From: Notospermus geniculatus
Taxonomy: Eukaryota > Nemertea > Pilidiophora > Heteronemertea > Lineidae
Assembly (NCBI GenBank): GCA_002633025.1
Contig: NMRB01000101.1
Span: 438,428-502,427 of the forward strand
Direction of reading: 5' to 3'
Length of the DNA stretch: 64,000 bases
In this document: one piece after another, positions 50,830 to 61,105 of the stretch
How the letters are laid out: each line of letters begins with the position of its first letter
Numbering within the stretch: the stretch's first letter is position 1
The notes under the pieces: model-generated
Database searches by the model: none
What the model was told of the DNA's origin: nothing
The model's input: only the letters and a program-made list of their open reading frames with translations
Translations under genes and position numbers: made by a program

Positions 50830-52341
50830 TTATTTTTTTGTAGACTTGAACACAATGCAATTCATGTTGGACATTCTTTTTGGTAGCGCCTTCTTATTAA
50901 TGTGAAAAAGTCTGTCCATGTCTAGCCTTTTGACATATTGTTTGGAAGAGGTTACGGTGTGAACCAGTAGGCAAATGAATGTCGTCGTGGAAGACAGGGA
51001 AGCCGTGAGGTACACATACACTCCGTTCGCGTGTTTGGGGTGAAAGGTGATCAGGGTGCCCACACTGGCTGCCGACAGTAAAATATATGCCACAATTAGA
51101 CTTCTACTGCCGTAAAATATTTTGTCTATGACAGTGTAGATAACCACCAGTACCATCGTGGTCATGAAAAAGGCTGATAGGACAGTTTCTCCAAATATCA
51201 CCGTAACTAGACCCACTGCTGCATTCTTGACTTCCATTCCAGCGATCAATACGCAGGCACAATTGATGACATTGAGCAATGCTAGGAATCCCAAGCCGTA
51301 GAAGGCAATCTCTCCGTAAGTGAAATAGATATTGGAATAATTCGGAGAGAGGCGAGTGAAGTTCTCACCGAAAGTGTTGATAAGTTCGTACTTCATAGAC
51401 TCATTGACTCTTTTAGTGCTATCTACGTCCACATATTCTTCATCGCCTTGGTATTCGTCGTAGTCAGATTCCAGTTGTCTGTACTTACGTTTCCTGTTCC
51501 TCAGTCCACTGAACCAACCGAGGATCCCACCCGACACGACTTTGGTCGCACTGGCAGATGCTTCCTCACCAAACACGAGAGGGAACATTCTAGCTTCGCG
51601 GCAAACCCTTATGACGTCCATACGATGGAAATGCATGGCAAAAATCACGTGGACAAAGAGAGCCAAGATGTAAAATGTCATGCTGGTGGCATAGTGGTTC
51701 ACGAAAGTAGCCGCAGCTCCACTGTCTTTGAATTCTTTCTTCATCTCCTCCAGTCCGAGTTGTTGGACTCCATTAAATTCCACCGTGTTATTTTCTGCCG
51801 TCGGACCTCTGAGTAGAGCTTTTTCGGGAACTGCGTACTTCCCAACTTCCAATGCATTACTAGATGCGTAAGGGTAGACATATGCAACATTATCAGATAG
51901 CGGCGAGAGATAGATCACTATGTAAGCCGTTTTGACTACGGTAGCCACGGCATAAGCCAGTAGTACGATAAAGTCGTAAACTATACTGGCCGGGCTGGAT
52001 TCCATCATTAACTGAATGTACCACCTCAACGCATTCTTATCCAACTGATCGTTGTTCTTGACTACTTTCTCTATGATGTCTATTAACTCTGCACATTTCC
52101 TCTTGCATCCCTTTAGAAGATAAACCATTTTCCCGATTACCGAAGTGAAATAAATGAATATGATGATCAGTTCCGTCACGGTGAATAGCTTGTTGTCTAG
52201 CACAGAACCCAAAGGTACGTAACTATTGTTACCCGGCTTTGCTTGAAACGATTTGAAATCGGTTCTGTACTGATTGATGTCTTTTTCAGCCACTATGTCG
52301 TGAGTGACAAAGTTAGTGCCCAGACCTCCGAGGTGGGTCAT
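50830..52341 (-). CDS. Multi-pass membrane protein, 7-8 TM (503 aa)
   Basis: 503 codons from the ATG at 52341, 7 bp past the upstream stop. Hydrophobic segments: LFTVTELIIIFIYFTSVI; FIVLLAYAVATVVKTAYIVI; FYILALFVHVIFAM; a pair in GLGFLALLNVINCACVLIAG; ILSAFFMTTMVLVVIYTVI-like; SLIVAYILLSAASVGTLI; and a last one near residue 465. The large acidic loop around residues 270-310 is likely cytosolic. The topology resembles herpesvirus glycoprotein M (8 TM), but no sequence motif proves it. Co-directional with neighbours from 56995 down to 46662, possibly one transcription unit. Confidence 0.6.
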   Translation of the reverse strand: MTHLGGLGTNFVTHDIVAEKDINQYRTDFKSFQAKPGNNSYVPLGSVLDNKLFTVTELIIIFIYFTSVIGKMVYLLKGCKRKCAELIDIIEKVVKNNDQLDKNALRWYIQLMMESSPASIVYDFIVLLAYAVATVVKTAYIVIYLSPLSDNVAYVYPYASSNALEVGKYAVPEKALLRGPTAENNTVEFNGVQQLGLEEMKKEFKDSGAAATFVNHYATSMTFYILALFVHVIFAMHFHRMDVIRVCREARMFPLVFGEEASASATKVVSGGILGWFSGLRNRKRKYRQLESDYDEYQGDEEYVDVDSTKRVNESMKYELINTFGENFTRLSPNYSNIYFTYGEIAFYGLGFLALLNVINCACVLIAGMEVKNAAVGLVTVIFGETVLSAFFMTTMVLVVIYTVIDKIFYGSRSLIVAYILLSAASVGTLITFHPKHANGVYVYLTASLSSTTTFICLLVHTVTSSKQYVKRLDMDRLFHINKKALPKRMSNMNCIVFKSTKK

Positions 52342-52348
52342 TTTGGGA

Positions 52349-55300
52349 TTATACCCTGGCAGTTCTCCTTTGTCTTTCAATTTCCGTCAGCACGGCGTTG
52401 TAGTTTCGCCGAATCTCGTCTTCCTTTTTGTCACCCACGCAACAGGTTCCAGTGACCAGTCCGTCTCTGAGTAATGGCTCTATCGTTTTCTTATTGACCA
52501 CCACAAACGATTCGTCTCCGGAAACGGTCAGCGTCTGTATCGAATCATTGCCAGTGAAATAAGCGCCAGCGGTTCTAATACTACTTTTTGCCTTGCTTAG
52601 CTTGACTAAATCGCCTTTTTCGCCAGCAACTACGCTACTGCACCTGATCCCTCTGTCTACAGCTTGACGAATGAGACTTGCCGCTCGTCTCTGGAGAACT
52701 TGTCTCTTTTGGTCGTCAGCAGGATCCCAAGATATCTCTGTCCTGAGTAAATCTCGGATTAAAGACACAAATGTTTTGGTTACCAATCCCGGATGACTTG
52801 AATTGCTTTTACACGAAGAGGTTAACAGATTTTTTACTTTGTCGACTGGAGCCTTGGTTGTGACAACAGTTTGGTGGTCCAACCAGTTACATTCTGTGAG
52901 CAGAGCAATTGTCGTCTCGTACGTATCAGTCACTGTGTCATTTAACATTTTCCTGAGCGTGTCTTTGCCGGCGTTCAGCGAGCTACAGTCAAACACAGAG
53001 TTCATTACACAATTTCCTCCACTGTCTACGTAGAATCCGATCACTCCGCTGAAGTCCAACATGGTGATCCAACATAGGGAGAACAGGTAATCTAGCACTT
53101 GCCACTGGACTACTTCTTTATCACCGTTCAATATCAGAATGTCGAGCAACGGTCTAACTGCGGGATCATCACTCAAGTTTTCAAACACTAAGTGAATATC
53201 AGCACGTGATATTCCGCATCCGAATAGGGAAAATAGACGGCGTCCAGAAATTCCCTCCCGCGGACAAGCAGTTTCGAATAGACTGCAGAGTTGTGTTTCG
53301 GTGATGATTTTCTGTGCGGCGTCCCTGGTATATTCCGCCTTGTGGCTCTTAGCTGCCGATGTCATGATGTCTTCCAACATTGCCTCACTTCTCTTTTGAA
53401 GGGAATATCCAACTGTTCTCAGTATTACCCTTACTCCTCGGTCGTTCATCGGGATCAGTGAAAATGTTTTGTTCGGTGAAGAATTTAATCTCCACACTAC
53501 GTTTTTATCACCGTTACATGATTTCAAACAGACTTTAGAAATGACTTGCTCTAACAACTGGAAACAGTTCGTGACGTCGTAATCCAATAGTAACAACTCG
53601 CTCAACTGTTTTGCTCGTGGGTGAACAACCGTGTTTTCCCACATTGCTTTATTTACTCTGGAATTTTCACACGGCAAATCGGCGTTCAGTAAACATTCAG
53701 TGAGCATGTTGAAACTCCTTCTGCTGACGGGATCGGATGAGTCTTCCGTTAACTCTACCGCCCAATCTCTCACCATAGAAGAGAACCTCGAGGTGAAGTG
53801 TTCTCCACCGTCGCTGGATTCTTGAGGCTTTTCCCAGAAATCTTCGCACAATTTGTCAAACAGATCTCTGCGCACAGGCACCATTTCGTCCGATTTAGTT
53901 ACCGGCTCGATTTTTTTCGGAACACACCCGACCAACATCCATTTGGCTCCAACCTTTCTCCTCAGTACGTAGCCTTTTAGTTTGTAAGTGACAACTTGAC
54001 TCAGTTCTCTGTTCATCGAATTTACGGCCAGCCACAACGATTCGAAAAATTCTGTATTCTGGTCCACTCCTTCCCTTCTACAACCTATGTCATCCTCAGG
54101 TAACGAGTCTCTGATTCTTTTGAGTAACAAGTTCATCTTTTCTCCCATGTCCCTTGTGCGAAACTTCTGATTCAAGATGAGGAAAGTTGACGTGAACACG
54201 CCAAGTACGGCATCTATCTCTTGTCTCCGTTCACTGTTGATCAATACGTCACTAGAAGCGCATTGTACCTGTTCGTTCCAATTCAAATTGGATGCCAACG
54301 TAATGGTCTTGACGAAAGCATTTTTGTTTTTCTCTTGGATCAACTCTGCCGACTTGATACCCCACGACATGGCCCTTCTGAAGAAAATTTTTCTCGGTTG
54401 CGTGTTTTTAGCGTAAAGGGACTCTATCCATTTGACTGCATCGTTCACTTCCTTTATATTTCGGTTGTTAAAGAATAGATTGTGAACAGGGTGGGATAAT
54501 ATTTTGCTTCTAGCGTTTCCTTTCCAGAGTTCCGTGTTGATGATAACGTATGTCGTATCATTCTCGCCTTCCTTTTTCACTAGCCAATATACTGGCCAAA
54601 TATCGGGGTCCGTGACATCGGCATCGAGTTCTCTGTTCGATAGTCTGGATTGCTCCGTTATGATAGTTTCGTTATCTACAATGGGTATCAGCCACCCGCA
54701 ACAGTCTACCGCATCGTATAAAATTCTACACGAGACAGTTACAACTCTAGATAACACGGTGGCGATGTTAACGGAGGGTGTTTTCATACAGTCTATCACG
54801 AGTGACTTCAGTTCGTTTCGAGTCCAACTAATTCTGGATCCAGTGTCAGCTAATTTAGCCACGTTTTCCAATACTAATTGAACATGAGTAGCGTGTTCAG
54901 TTGCTGCCCTTTCGGTATAACTCTGCACAGTGGTCATTTGCTGTTGCCACATCTTACACAGCAATAGCAGTGTTCTCTCCCACGTATATCCGTGTTGTAT
55001 GAGTGCATCACAAAATAATACGATAAGCACTTAGTTTCGGAAGAGAGTCAAAATGTCCAAACATCCACAAGAAAGCAGCAACTAATACAAGCTTCATTTT
55101 ATTTACAATATGTACATGTGCGATCGATTTCGATCCTCCCGGATCATCTTCAGGCTTACAAATGACTGAATACAGTTAGAAAGAAGGTGTTTCTTACATG
55201 GTAATGTGGCAATATGGTAATTNATTTGTTTTGCCTAATTACCATATTGCCACATTACCATGTAAGAAACACCTTCTTTCTAACTGTATTCAGTCATTTG

Positions 55301-56995
55301 TAAGCCTGAAGATGATCCGGGAGGATCGAAATCGATCGCACATGTACATATTGTAAATAAAATGAAGCTTGTATTAGTTGCTGCTTTCTTGTGGACGATA
55401 AGCACTTCTCTGTCCACTTGTCCGTTTCCTTGAAAAATTGCGTTCATCAATTGTACGTTGACAATCAAGGGTACATCTGTTTCAATCTCATAGGATTCAG
55501 GTAGCACTACGTGAAATAACGGTAGGCGACCGGTAACCGACGGTCTGTTTCCCAAATTCATTTTACCGTTGTCCAGTAGGCACATCAGTACAGAGTTTAG
55601 GTCGTACGTCGTACTATCTTTCCACCACGAGAACCCCATCCAGAATTTTTTCCTTTCTCCAGAATGTGCCGTTGTGTGAATTTTGTCTGGGACCCTTACG
55701 AAACACCTATTGGGTACGAATCCCACATCCGGATATTCTGCACACGGTCTGACGTAGTCGGTTAGGTGGAAGTCTTGATCCATCGGATGTCCAATCACTT
55801 GTTTGTTCAGATGAAATAGAGATCCAACTCGCACATGTCCAAGAAGATGCTGCAAACAAGGTAAGTAGATGTAGTCATAGACATCGCTGAGAGTAACCAT
55901 TCGGTTTGCACTTCCACCTCGCTTCAAACTTATCGCAAGCGATGCTTCACAGACAGGACGGACGAAGTTATCCACGTCTATGACGGTGGTCATAAAATCA
56001 CCGACGTGGTTTTCTAGTAAGTTATGTAAGAGTTTTTCGCTCAGGGGTGAAGGAAGATTATCGACATCTGACGTCTTGATATTGATCAGATGGAGAAGGT
56101 ATTCTAACATCATTATGTAGAAAGCTGCATTAACATCCTCTTCATTCCACTGTGGAGGTAGAGTGACGTGGAGTTTGTCATCTACATCTCTGTATATTTT
56201 GACTTCATATTGAGGAGGCTGGCATATTCCAAACTGGTGGTCGAATAGCGTAACGTACTGTTCAAAGATGCCCCTAATCAATGCTACCTTTTCCTTGTCA
56301 GCGAGTTGTCTGCCGAGGGTTCTCTCGGCCGAGAGTAGGTTATCCTCGTATATGACAGCAAACATGTCTTCTAATATCGTGACTTTGGATTTTCCATTAT
56401 CCACGACCATGAGAGGTGCACCGAGTTTAAATAAAACTGGTTTGTTACCCATAGACATTGCGTAGACAAAGAGTAGTGTGACAAATTTCATTTCCGACTG
56501 TGACATCAAGAGTGCTATGAAAGGTTCACCTCGGAGTATAGTATTTACCTCGGTCATCATTATTTTTTGCTCTTTGGACGGGATGACGTCGGTGGTTTGC
56601 AGTCCGCTGGCATGCAACATCCTAAACATTTCGGCGTAGGCCTCTCCTTCGGCCTTGTTACATCTTTCGTCATTGGTGTTTTTTATGAATTTAGACGCAG
56701 ATTGTCCGTCTACTATGGTTCCCGTAGCCTGATTCCAAGAGTCCTCTTTATTTTGATGCTCCTGCAATCTGGCCAGTAAGTCCAGTGCTGTCCTAACTGC
56801 ATAAACTCTTTTCTTTTCTTCGATATTTGCAGTAGAAGCATCGTAGTCGGTGTAAAGGTGAAGATATTTACAATCAGGAGTCGGTGAAAATGCAACATAT
56901 TCTTCTCTGTTCTGGAAAATCTGTTTGAAAGGTACGGCTTGTGCAGGATTGTCGTAAATTATCTGTTGGTAGAATAAACTAGCGAACTGATCCAT
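52349..56995 (-). pseudogene. Very large (about 1424-codon) viral structural-size gene split by a 362-bp insertion
   Basis: The 5' part reads from the ATG at 56995 to 55395 and the 3' part from 55032 down to 52349. A 13-bp duplication (acgataagcactt) flanks the insertion. Counting one copy and omitting the insertion gives exactly 4272 bp, divisible by three. The two halves read through the duplicated site in one frame, so they were one gene. The product is soluble-looking, mixed alpha/beta, without TM, signal or recognised motif. Its length is close to herpesvirus major capsid proteins (about 1370-1400 aa) and it lies in a viral cluster. A major capsid or large tegument role is a size-based guess. 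Confidence 0.6.
55033..55394. mobile_element. Palindromic insertion with 13-bp target-site duplication
   Basis: Two inverted arms of about 150 bp around a short loop containing one N (55223). Each arm carries cctgaagatgatccgggagg-atcgaaa, a CTGA..GA - stem-loop - GAAA motif like that in Penelope-type retroelement ends and similar in order to a hammerhead core. Thirty bases beyond the left arm are unpaired. The long duplication favours target-primed retroposition followed by inversion, or an assembly fold at the N. Confidence 0.65.
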
Positions 56996-57095
56996 CTTCG
57001 CCGTTTCTTCAACTTACTTTAAATTCTAGTAACTCTTTGAAGGTACGCCAGTAGCAGGTATAAATGGTCTCTTCGGTGCTTGATATGAAAAAAGC

Positions 57096-57202
57096 ACCAC
57101 TGAGGTCACGATCTGAAGTCATTCTACATGATGGACACTCAAATGTTTCCACCTAACTTGTTCATCATGCAGAATGACTTTAGATCGTGACCTCAGCGGT
57201 GA
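57096..57202. repeat. Imperfect hairpin element, about 40-bp arms
   Basis: caccactgaggtcacgatct...cattct pairs with agaatgac...agatcgtgacctcagcggtg. Noncoding. Confidence 0.6.
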
Positions 57203-57400
57203 TAATGAGAAAGACCCTGAGCATTTTTCATATCAAACTGCGAAGAGACCTCAACTGAGCATAAAAATATCAAGAACTTTCTATTCAAATGTCCCATTTG
57301 GCGAGAGATCTATAAATAGCGTCCTGGTGCTTTTTAAAGAATCGCGACGTCACACACACGACAGTGGCTAGTCCATTTCCACACAGAGGAAACAGACCTG

Positions 57401-57584
57401 AGTAATAGGAGCTGTCAGCGAGTTGACCACTAGGTGTCACTACGGCCCAATTCAATGCATCTAGCGGACCCAGTCATTATCGATCGAGCAGCGATCATAA
57501 TAGATTTCCTGTACATTTGGTCCGCTAAGACTGTGCTGCCATCTGTTAGCAATATGCGCGGCTGACTGCTCCTATTAGTTGGCA
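57401..57584. mobile_element. Short MITE
   Basis: Ends taataggagctgtcagc and gctgactgctcctatta are imperfect inverted repeats. An internal ttatcgatcgagc/gcgatcataat hairpin is present. About 184 bp. Confidence 0.5.
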
Positions 57585-58133
57585 TTTTTCATTGTTATGA
57601 AAATTACTAACTAATGTAAATGACACATAATTCGTCTGTTCTGGAATTCCTCGGCGAGTTTGCGCATGCGAAAGTCCTCAACATGATGAACATGTCAAAA
57701 TGTTTAAACAAAGAAGGCAGACAATCTGATTGACCGATCACAACAAGGATAAGCTGATTTGATTTTTAAATATCACACCTTCCTTATGGATGGCGTTTCT
57801 ACCGGTTAGATACCTATCATAGGAAATATATGACAGGCTGATATTGTTGGAAACCACTCTCCTGAAGAGAGAATTGACCGATATTTCCATTTATTTTTGT
57901 GGTGTCTTCGCAATAAATCTTTCATTTGGCAGGAAAACATTTCAGAGCTCGACCTTCTGTGACGACCCACTGAATTCTAAAGGCTTTTTACTAGAGATTG
58001 GGAATTTTACCCATCGTTATCATGCAGCGAGTTTTCTTTCAAGGAGCATTTTATGTGCAAGGGCAATGATACAAATATCTTGATATGGAAACATTTTGAG
58101 AAAGACTCTGAGCATCTGTAAGACAAATGTTTA

Positions 58134-58811
58134 TTATATTGTATCAAGAAGCGAATGAGTTCCAGAATCAAATTCGAAAAGGCAGGGTGGTTGCATTAAA
58201 TAATCGTCCTCTCGACAGATGTTATCCAAGAATTTCATATTCTTTCTATGCGTATTGGAGGAGACAATTTTGATGGTGTCATTCATAAAGATGTTACGGT
58301 CTTGCTCCAATTTCGTGGTACCCGGCTTCTTCGGCATGTGTTTTTCCTGGGTCAACTTGGTTTCTGGAGTCGTATTTTCTTCCATTTCCGGACTTTGTGT
58401 CTTATGAGTATCTTCTGTCAGTAGACTTTGGGTATTTTATTTCAATGGAGTCTGTGTTCTTTGTGGACCTATGGGTATGGGTAAAATTTGTTTACAGAAT
58501 ATCAGTGAATTTCTCGGTGGTATCACTTTCATGTACAGTTGTCCGTTATCATCCCTGGCATCTGCGTACAAGTTGGGAGACAAAATGGTGAATTCCGAGG
58601 CCTCTGGTCCATTCAACTCGACAAGTACTATTTTGTCCGAAGACGAAAATAAATTCTCAACCACACGTACACTTATCTCTTCGTCGGTAGGTACGGTGGG
58701 TCTTTTGTCATTGAATACTTCTGGATTCGATGATATTCCTGTCATTTCTAAAGTTGTGAATGAATTCTCGTAATGTGTTCTTCCCTTCTCGCTGTAATGT
58801 ACAACAAGCAC
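58134..58811 (-). pseudogene. Unrecognised ORF interrupted by an in-frame TAA
   Basis: One minus-strand frame from 58811 (GTG; first ATG uncertain) to 58134, closed only by TAA at 58437-58439. The frame after the stop continues coding-like (SLLTEDTHKTQSPEMEENTTPE). The first part is strand-rich (ENSFTTLEMTG; KIVLVELNGPEASEFTIL). The second is polar then helical. The 33-bp motif shared with the IAP and TRAF upstream regions lies just 5' (58819-58850), so the start region may be promoter rather than coding. Family not recognised. Confidence 0.45.
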
Positions 58812-58818
58812 AGATACA

Positions 58819-58850
58819 TCAGGATTCGTAAATGGCGAGCACGTTACAAA
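58819..58850. promoter_or_regulatory. Shared upstream motif, third copy
   Basis: TCAGGATTCGTAAATGG followed by CGAGCACGTTACAAA. It differs at few positions from the copies at 33786-33818 and 35569-35603. Confidence 0.4.
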
Positions 58851-58977
58851 TAACAGTTTTAGTAATAGGCCTTACTAACAGTTTCATTTCAAAATCATAC
58901 ATCGTCAACAAAGAACTTTTTCCTGTCGTCACCACGATTCCGCTGAGGTATCTCGGATCCATCCTGACATTGAAATC

Positions 58978-59334
58978 TCATTCATGATAGCATGTTCCGT
59001 ACGTCTTGAGTTTTCCTTTGGCGGCATTGAATAATTTTCTACCTTCCCGGTCACTAAAATAGTCAGTATTCCCATTCGTCTTAGATTTCTTTGGTGACAC
59101 CGATGCCGACTCTTCATCTTGAGCCGAAACTTCTTTCTTTTTACCGTTATCGTACTTGTACTGATCGGAGTAAGAAAGGTGGCATATCTTCTGGACAACT
59201 TGACATGCAGTTTTCGGTAAATTTCGTGTTAGGAAGATCAACATAAATATCAGTCCAAGCGAGATCGTCTGAAGTGCCGTCGATACTGCGGCAAAAATGG
59301 TGAAATCAGACGAGGTAAAAGTTATCAGTGCCAT
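58978..59334 (-). CDS. Single-TM membrane protein (118 aa)
   Basis: 118 codons from ATG. A hydrophobic N-terminal segment at about 10-36 (FAAVSTALQTISLGLIFMLIF) acts as signal-anchor. It is followed by a hydrophilic, Lys/Ser-rich tail. It is divergent from the 59384 gene with 49 bp between start codons. Probable small virion membrane protein. Confidence 0.5.
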   Translation of the reverse strand: MALITFTSSDFTIFAAVSTALQTISLGLIFMLIFLTRNLPKTACQVVQKICHLSYSDQYKYDNGKKKEVSAQDEESASVSPKKSKTNGNTDYFSDREGRKLFNAAKGKLKTYGTCYHE

Positions 59335-59383
59335 TTTATCACGCTAGATTGTTATCTGCAGTTTATCCACAAGCTCGTAGCAA

Positions 59384-59917
59384 ATGGATAAATTACTAAT
59401 CGATGCCTTCGTGAACTGGCTGAATGCAGATGCCAGACTCACAACATTCCGTCAAGTTACCCTAGAGGCTTCACTGAACTACGAAGGGTCGCCGACAGAT
59501 AAAGCGCTCAAAGAGTTCTCGCATACCTTATCCCTACTGACGACTTTCACAAAATCAGTCGATGAAAATGGAGTAGCCTGCGAAAGGATCCGAGAGCTGG
59601 TCGAGATTTTACAAACAAACATCTTCGACCTTTTGGATAACAAGTATGTACCTGCCACCTCAAAGGTCGGTGTGGGATTGAACGATAGGGTCAAGATTCC
59701 AGACAGCAGAGATTCCAAAATGATGGACGAAGACAAAATCAAAGACGATTTCGTCCGACCTCTTCGTGATCTGGCTCTTACCATAATGAACTCGACGTTC
59801 AGAATCATCAAATACGTCAACTGCTACCTTTGGAAAGACGGTCCAAGAGATGGCGACTATCATAGCGATCCGTTTCCAGTCCGTTTGCCCCTAGTTTCCC
59901 GGATACGACAACGCTGA
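59384..59917 (+). CDS. Unrecognised helical protein (177 aa)
   Basis: 177 codons from ATG, intronless. Mostly helical (LIDAFVNWLNADARL; ERIRELVEILQTNIFDLL; DLALTIMNSTFRIIKYV), with a basic C-terminal tail. It is the last virus-like gene on this side of the window; beyond it only repeats are seen. Family not recognised. Confidence 0.5.
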   Translation: MDKLLIDAFVNWLNADARLTTFRQVTLEASLNYEGSPTDKALKEFSHTLSLLTTFTKSVDENGVACERIRELVEILQTNIFDLLDNKYVPATSKVGVGLNDRVKIPDSRDSKMMDEDKIKDDFVRPLRDLALTIMNSTFRIIKYVNCYLWKDGPRDGDYHSDPFPVRLPLVSRIRQR

Positions 59918-60571
59918 AGTCCATTTGATAGATTTTTTACGGACATGAACCGGACCAATTCCGTGTGCCAATGAACCTTAAGCAAGACAGGCGTTTAAAC
60001 CGTACAGGATCGGTGTGTATCAGAATTCTGAAGGGAACCAATGTGAAAATTTGTCCAAAACGGGTTCGAGTGATGAGTTAGAAGCGTTTTTTGTTAACCG
60101 GCGATGAACATGTGACGTCATCAACTGGGGTATCAATTATTTTGAGCGACGAAGCTGCGTGAAAACGAATTTAGCCCATATCGCTCGCTGGATCTGTGAC
60201 GTCACCACTGGTGTCATGTGTAATCGCTGTTCGAAAATGAATATAGGCCATTTTGCTATCGTGCTTGTGAAGTGAAACATAGTGAAGTGAAACACTGGCA
60301 TGGCCAGCGAGCGATGGCAAAATAAACAGCATCTATGAAAATATCTGTGGCAGGTCCGATTTTTAAACTCCCGATTTCACTGTAATTTAAGTCATGTCAG
60401 CCAGAAAAAAACACATCGAACGTATCCTTTGTGAATTAAACTTTGCATCTGTGATATTCCTTTCAATGTTATTCCCCGATTATGGGCAGAAAACGGCACT
60501 TAAAATGACGAAACTTCGAACCATAAAGTTGAGAGGTAGACCGCCATGTTTAACCTCGCCTGCAGGAACAT

Positions 60572-60696
60572 AATGCGCAATTACGCACATGGCGGCGCCC
60601 TTCGAAGTCAGGAAGATCATGGGAGCGAGGCAGAGTCATTCCAACCTGGCTCCCATGACTTCGAAGGGCGCCGCCAGGTGCGCAATATTGCGCATT
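60572..60696. repeat. Inverted repeat, about 50-bp arms
   Basis: atgcgcaattacgcacatgg..cggcgcccttcgaagtca pairs with tgacttcgaagggcgccgcc...gcgcaatattgcgcat. Noncoding. Confidence 0.7.
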
Positions 60697-61105
60697 ACAT
60701 GCCAATAGGCGCTATGGAACGGAGGCCAATGCCAACAAAATGACAGGGTGGCCTAAACAAGCCAGGGTCAATGCCAACAAGATGGTAGGGGACCCTAATT
60801 ACACGGCAACACATAATACACCACAACCTCACAACGCGATCCCTCTCTGACCACCGTCAGCGACAACCACGCCAAATTTGACAGGTAGAGTGTACATTAT
60901 GCACTCCAACCTCAGCAAGACACACAAAACTAGGCCTACATGGCTGTGATCACTCTGCATGGCGGCAACTTACCCTCTACTCCTTCCCCATAGTGAGCAA
61001 CTCACTCACCAGACAAATTGGACCATAACTAAATCGAAATAAAAATCTGGAGAACCTTCCCCACTGCTGTGCACATCTGGGAGACACCCAGACCAGGTTT
61101 AGCCA

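Larger units (their letters stand above)
56996..58133. other. Gene-free interval with inverted repeats
   Basis: No coding region supported. Holds two inverted-repeat structures (listed separately) and otherwise AT-rich DNA. Confidence 0.4.
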
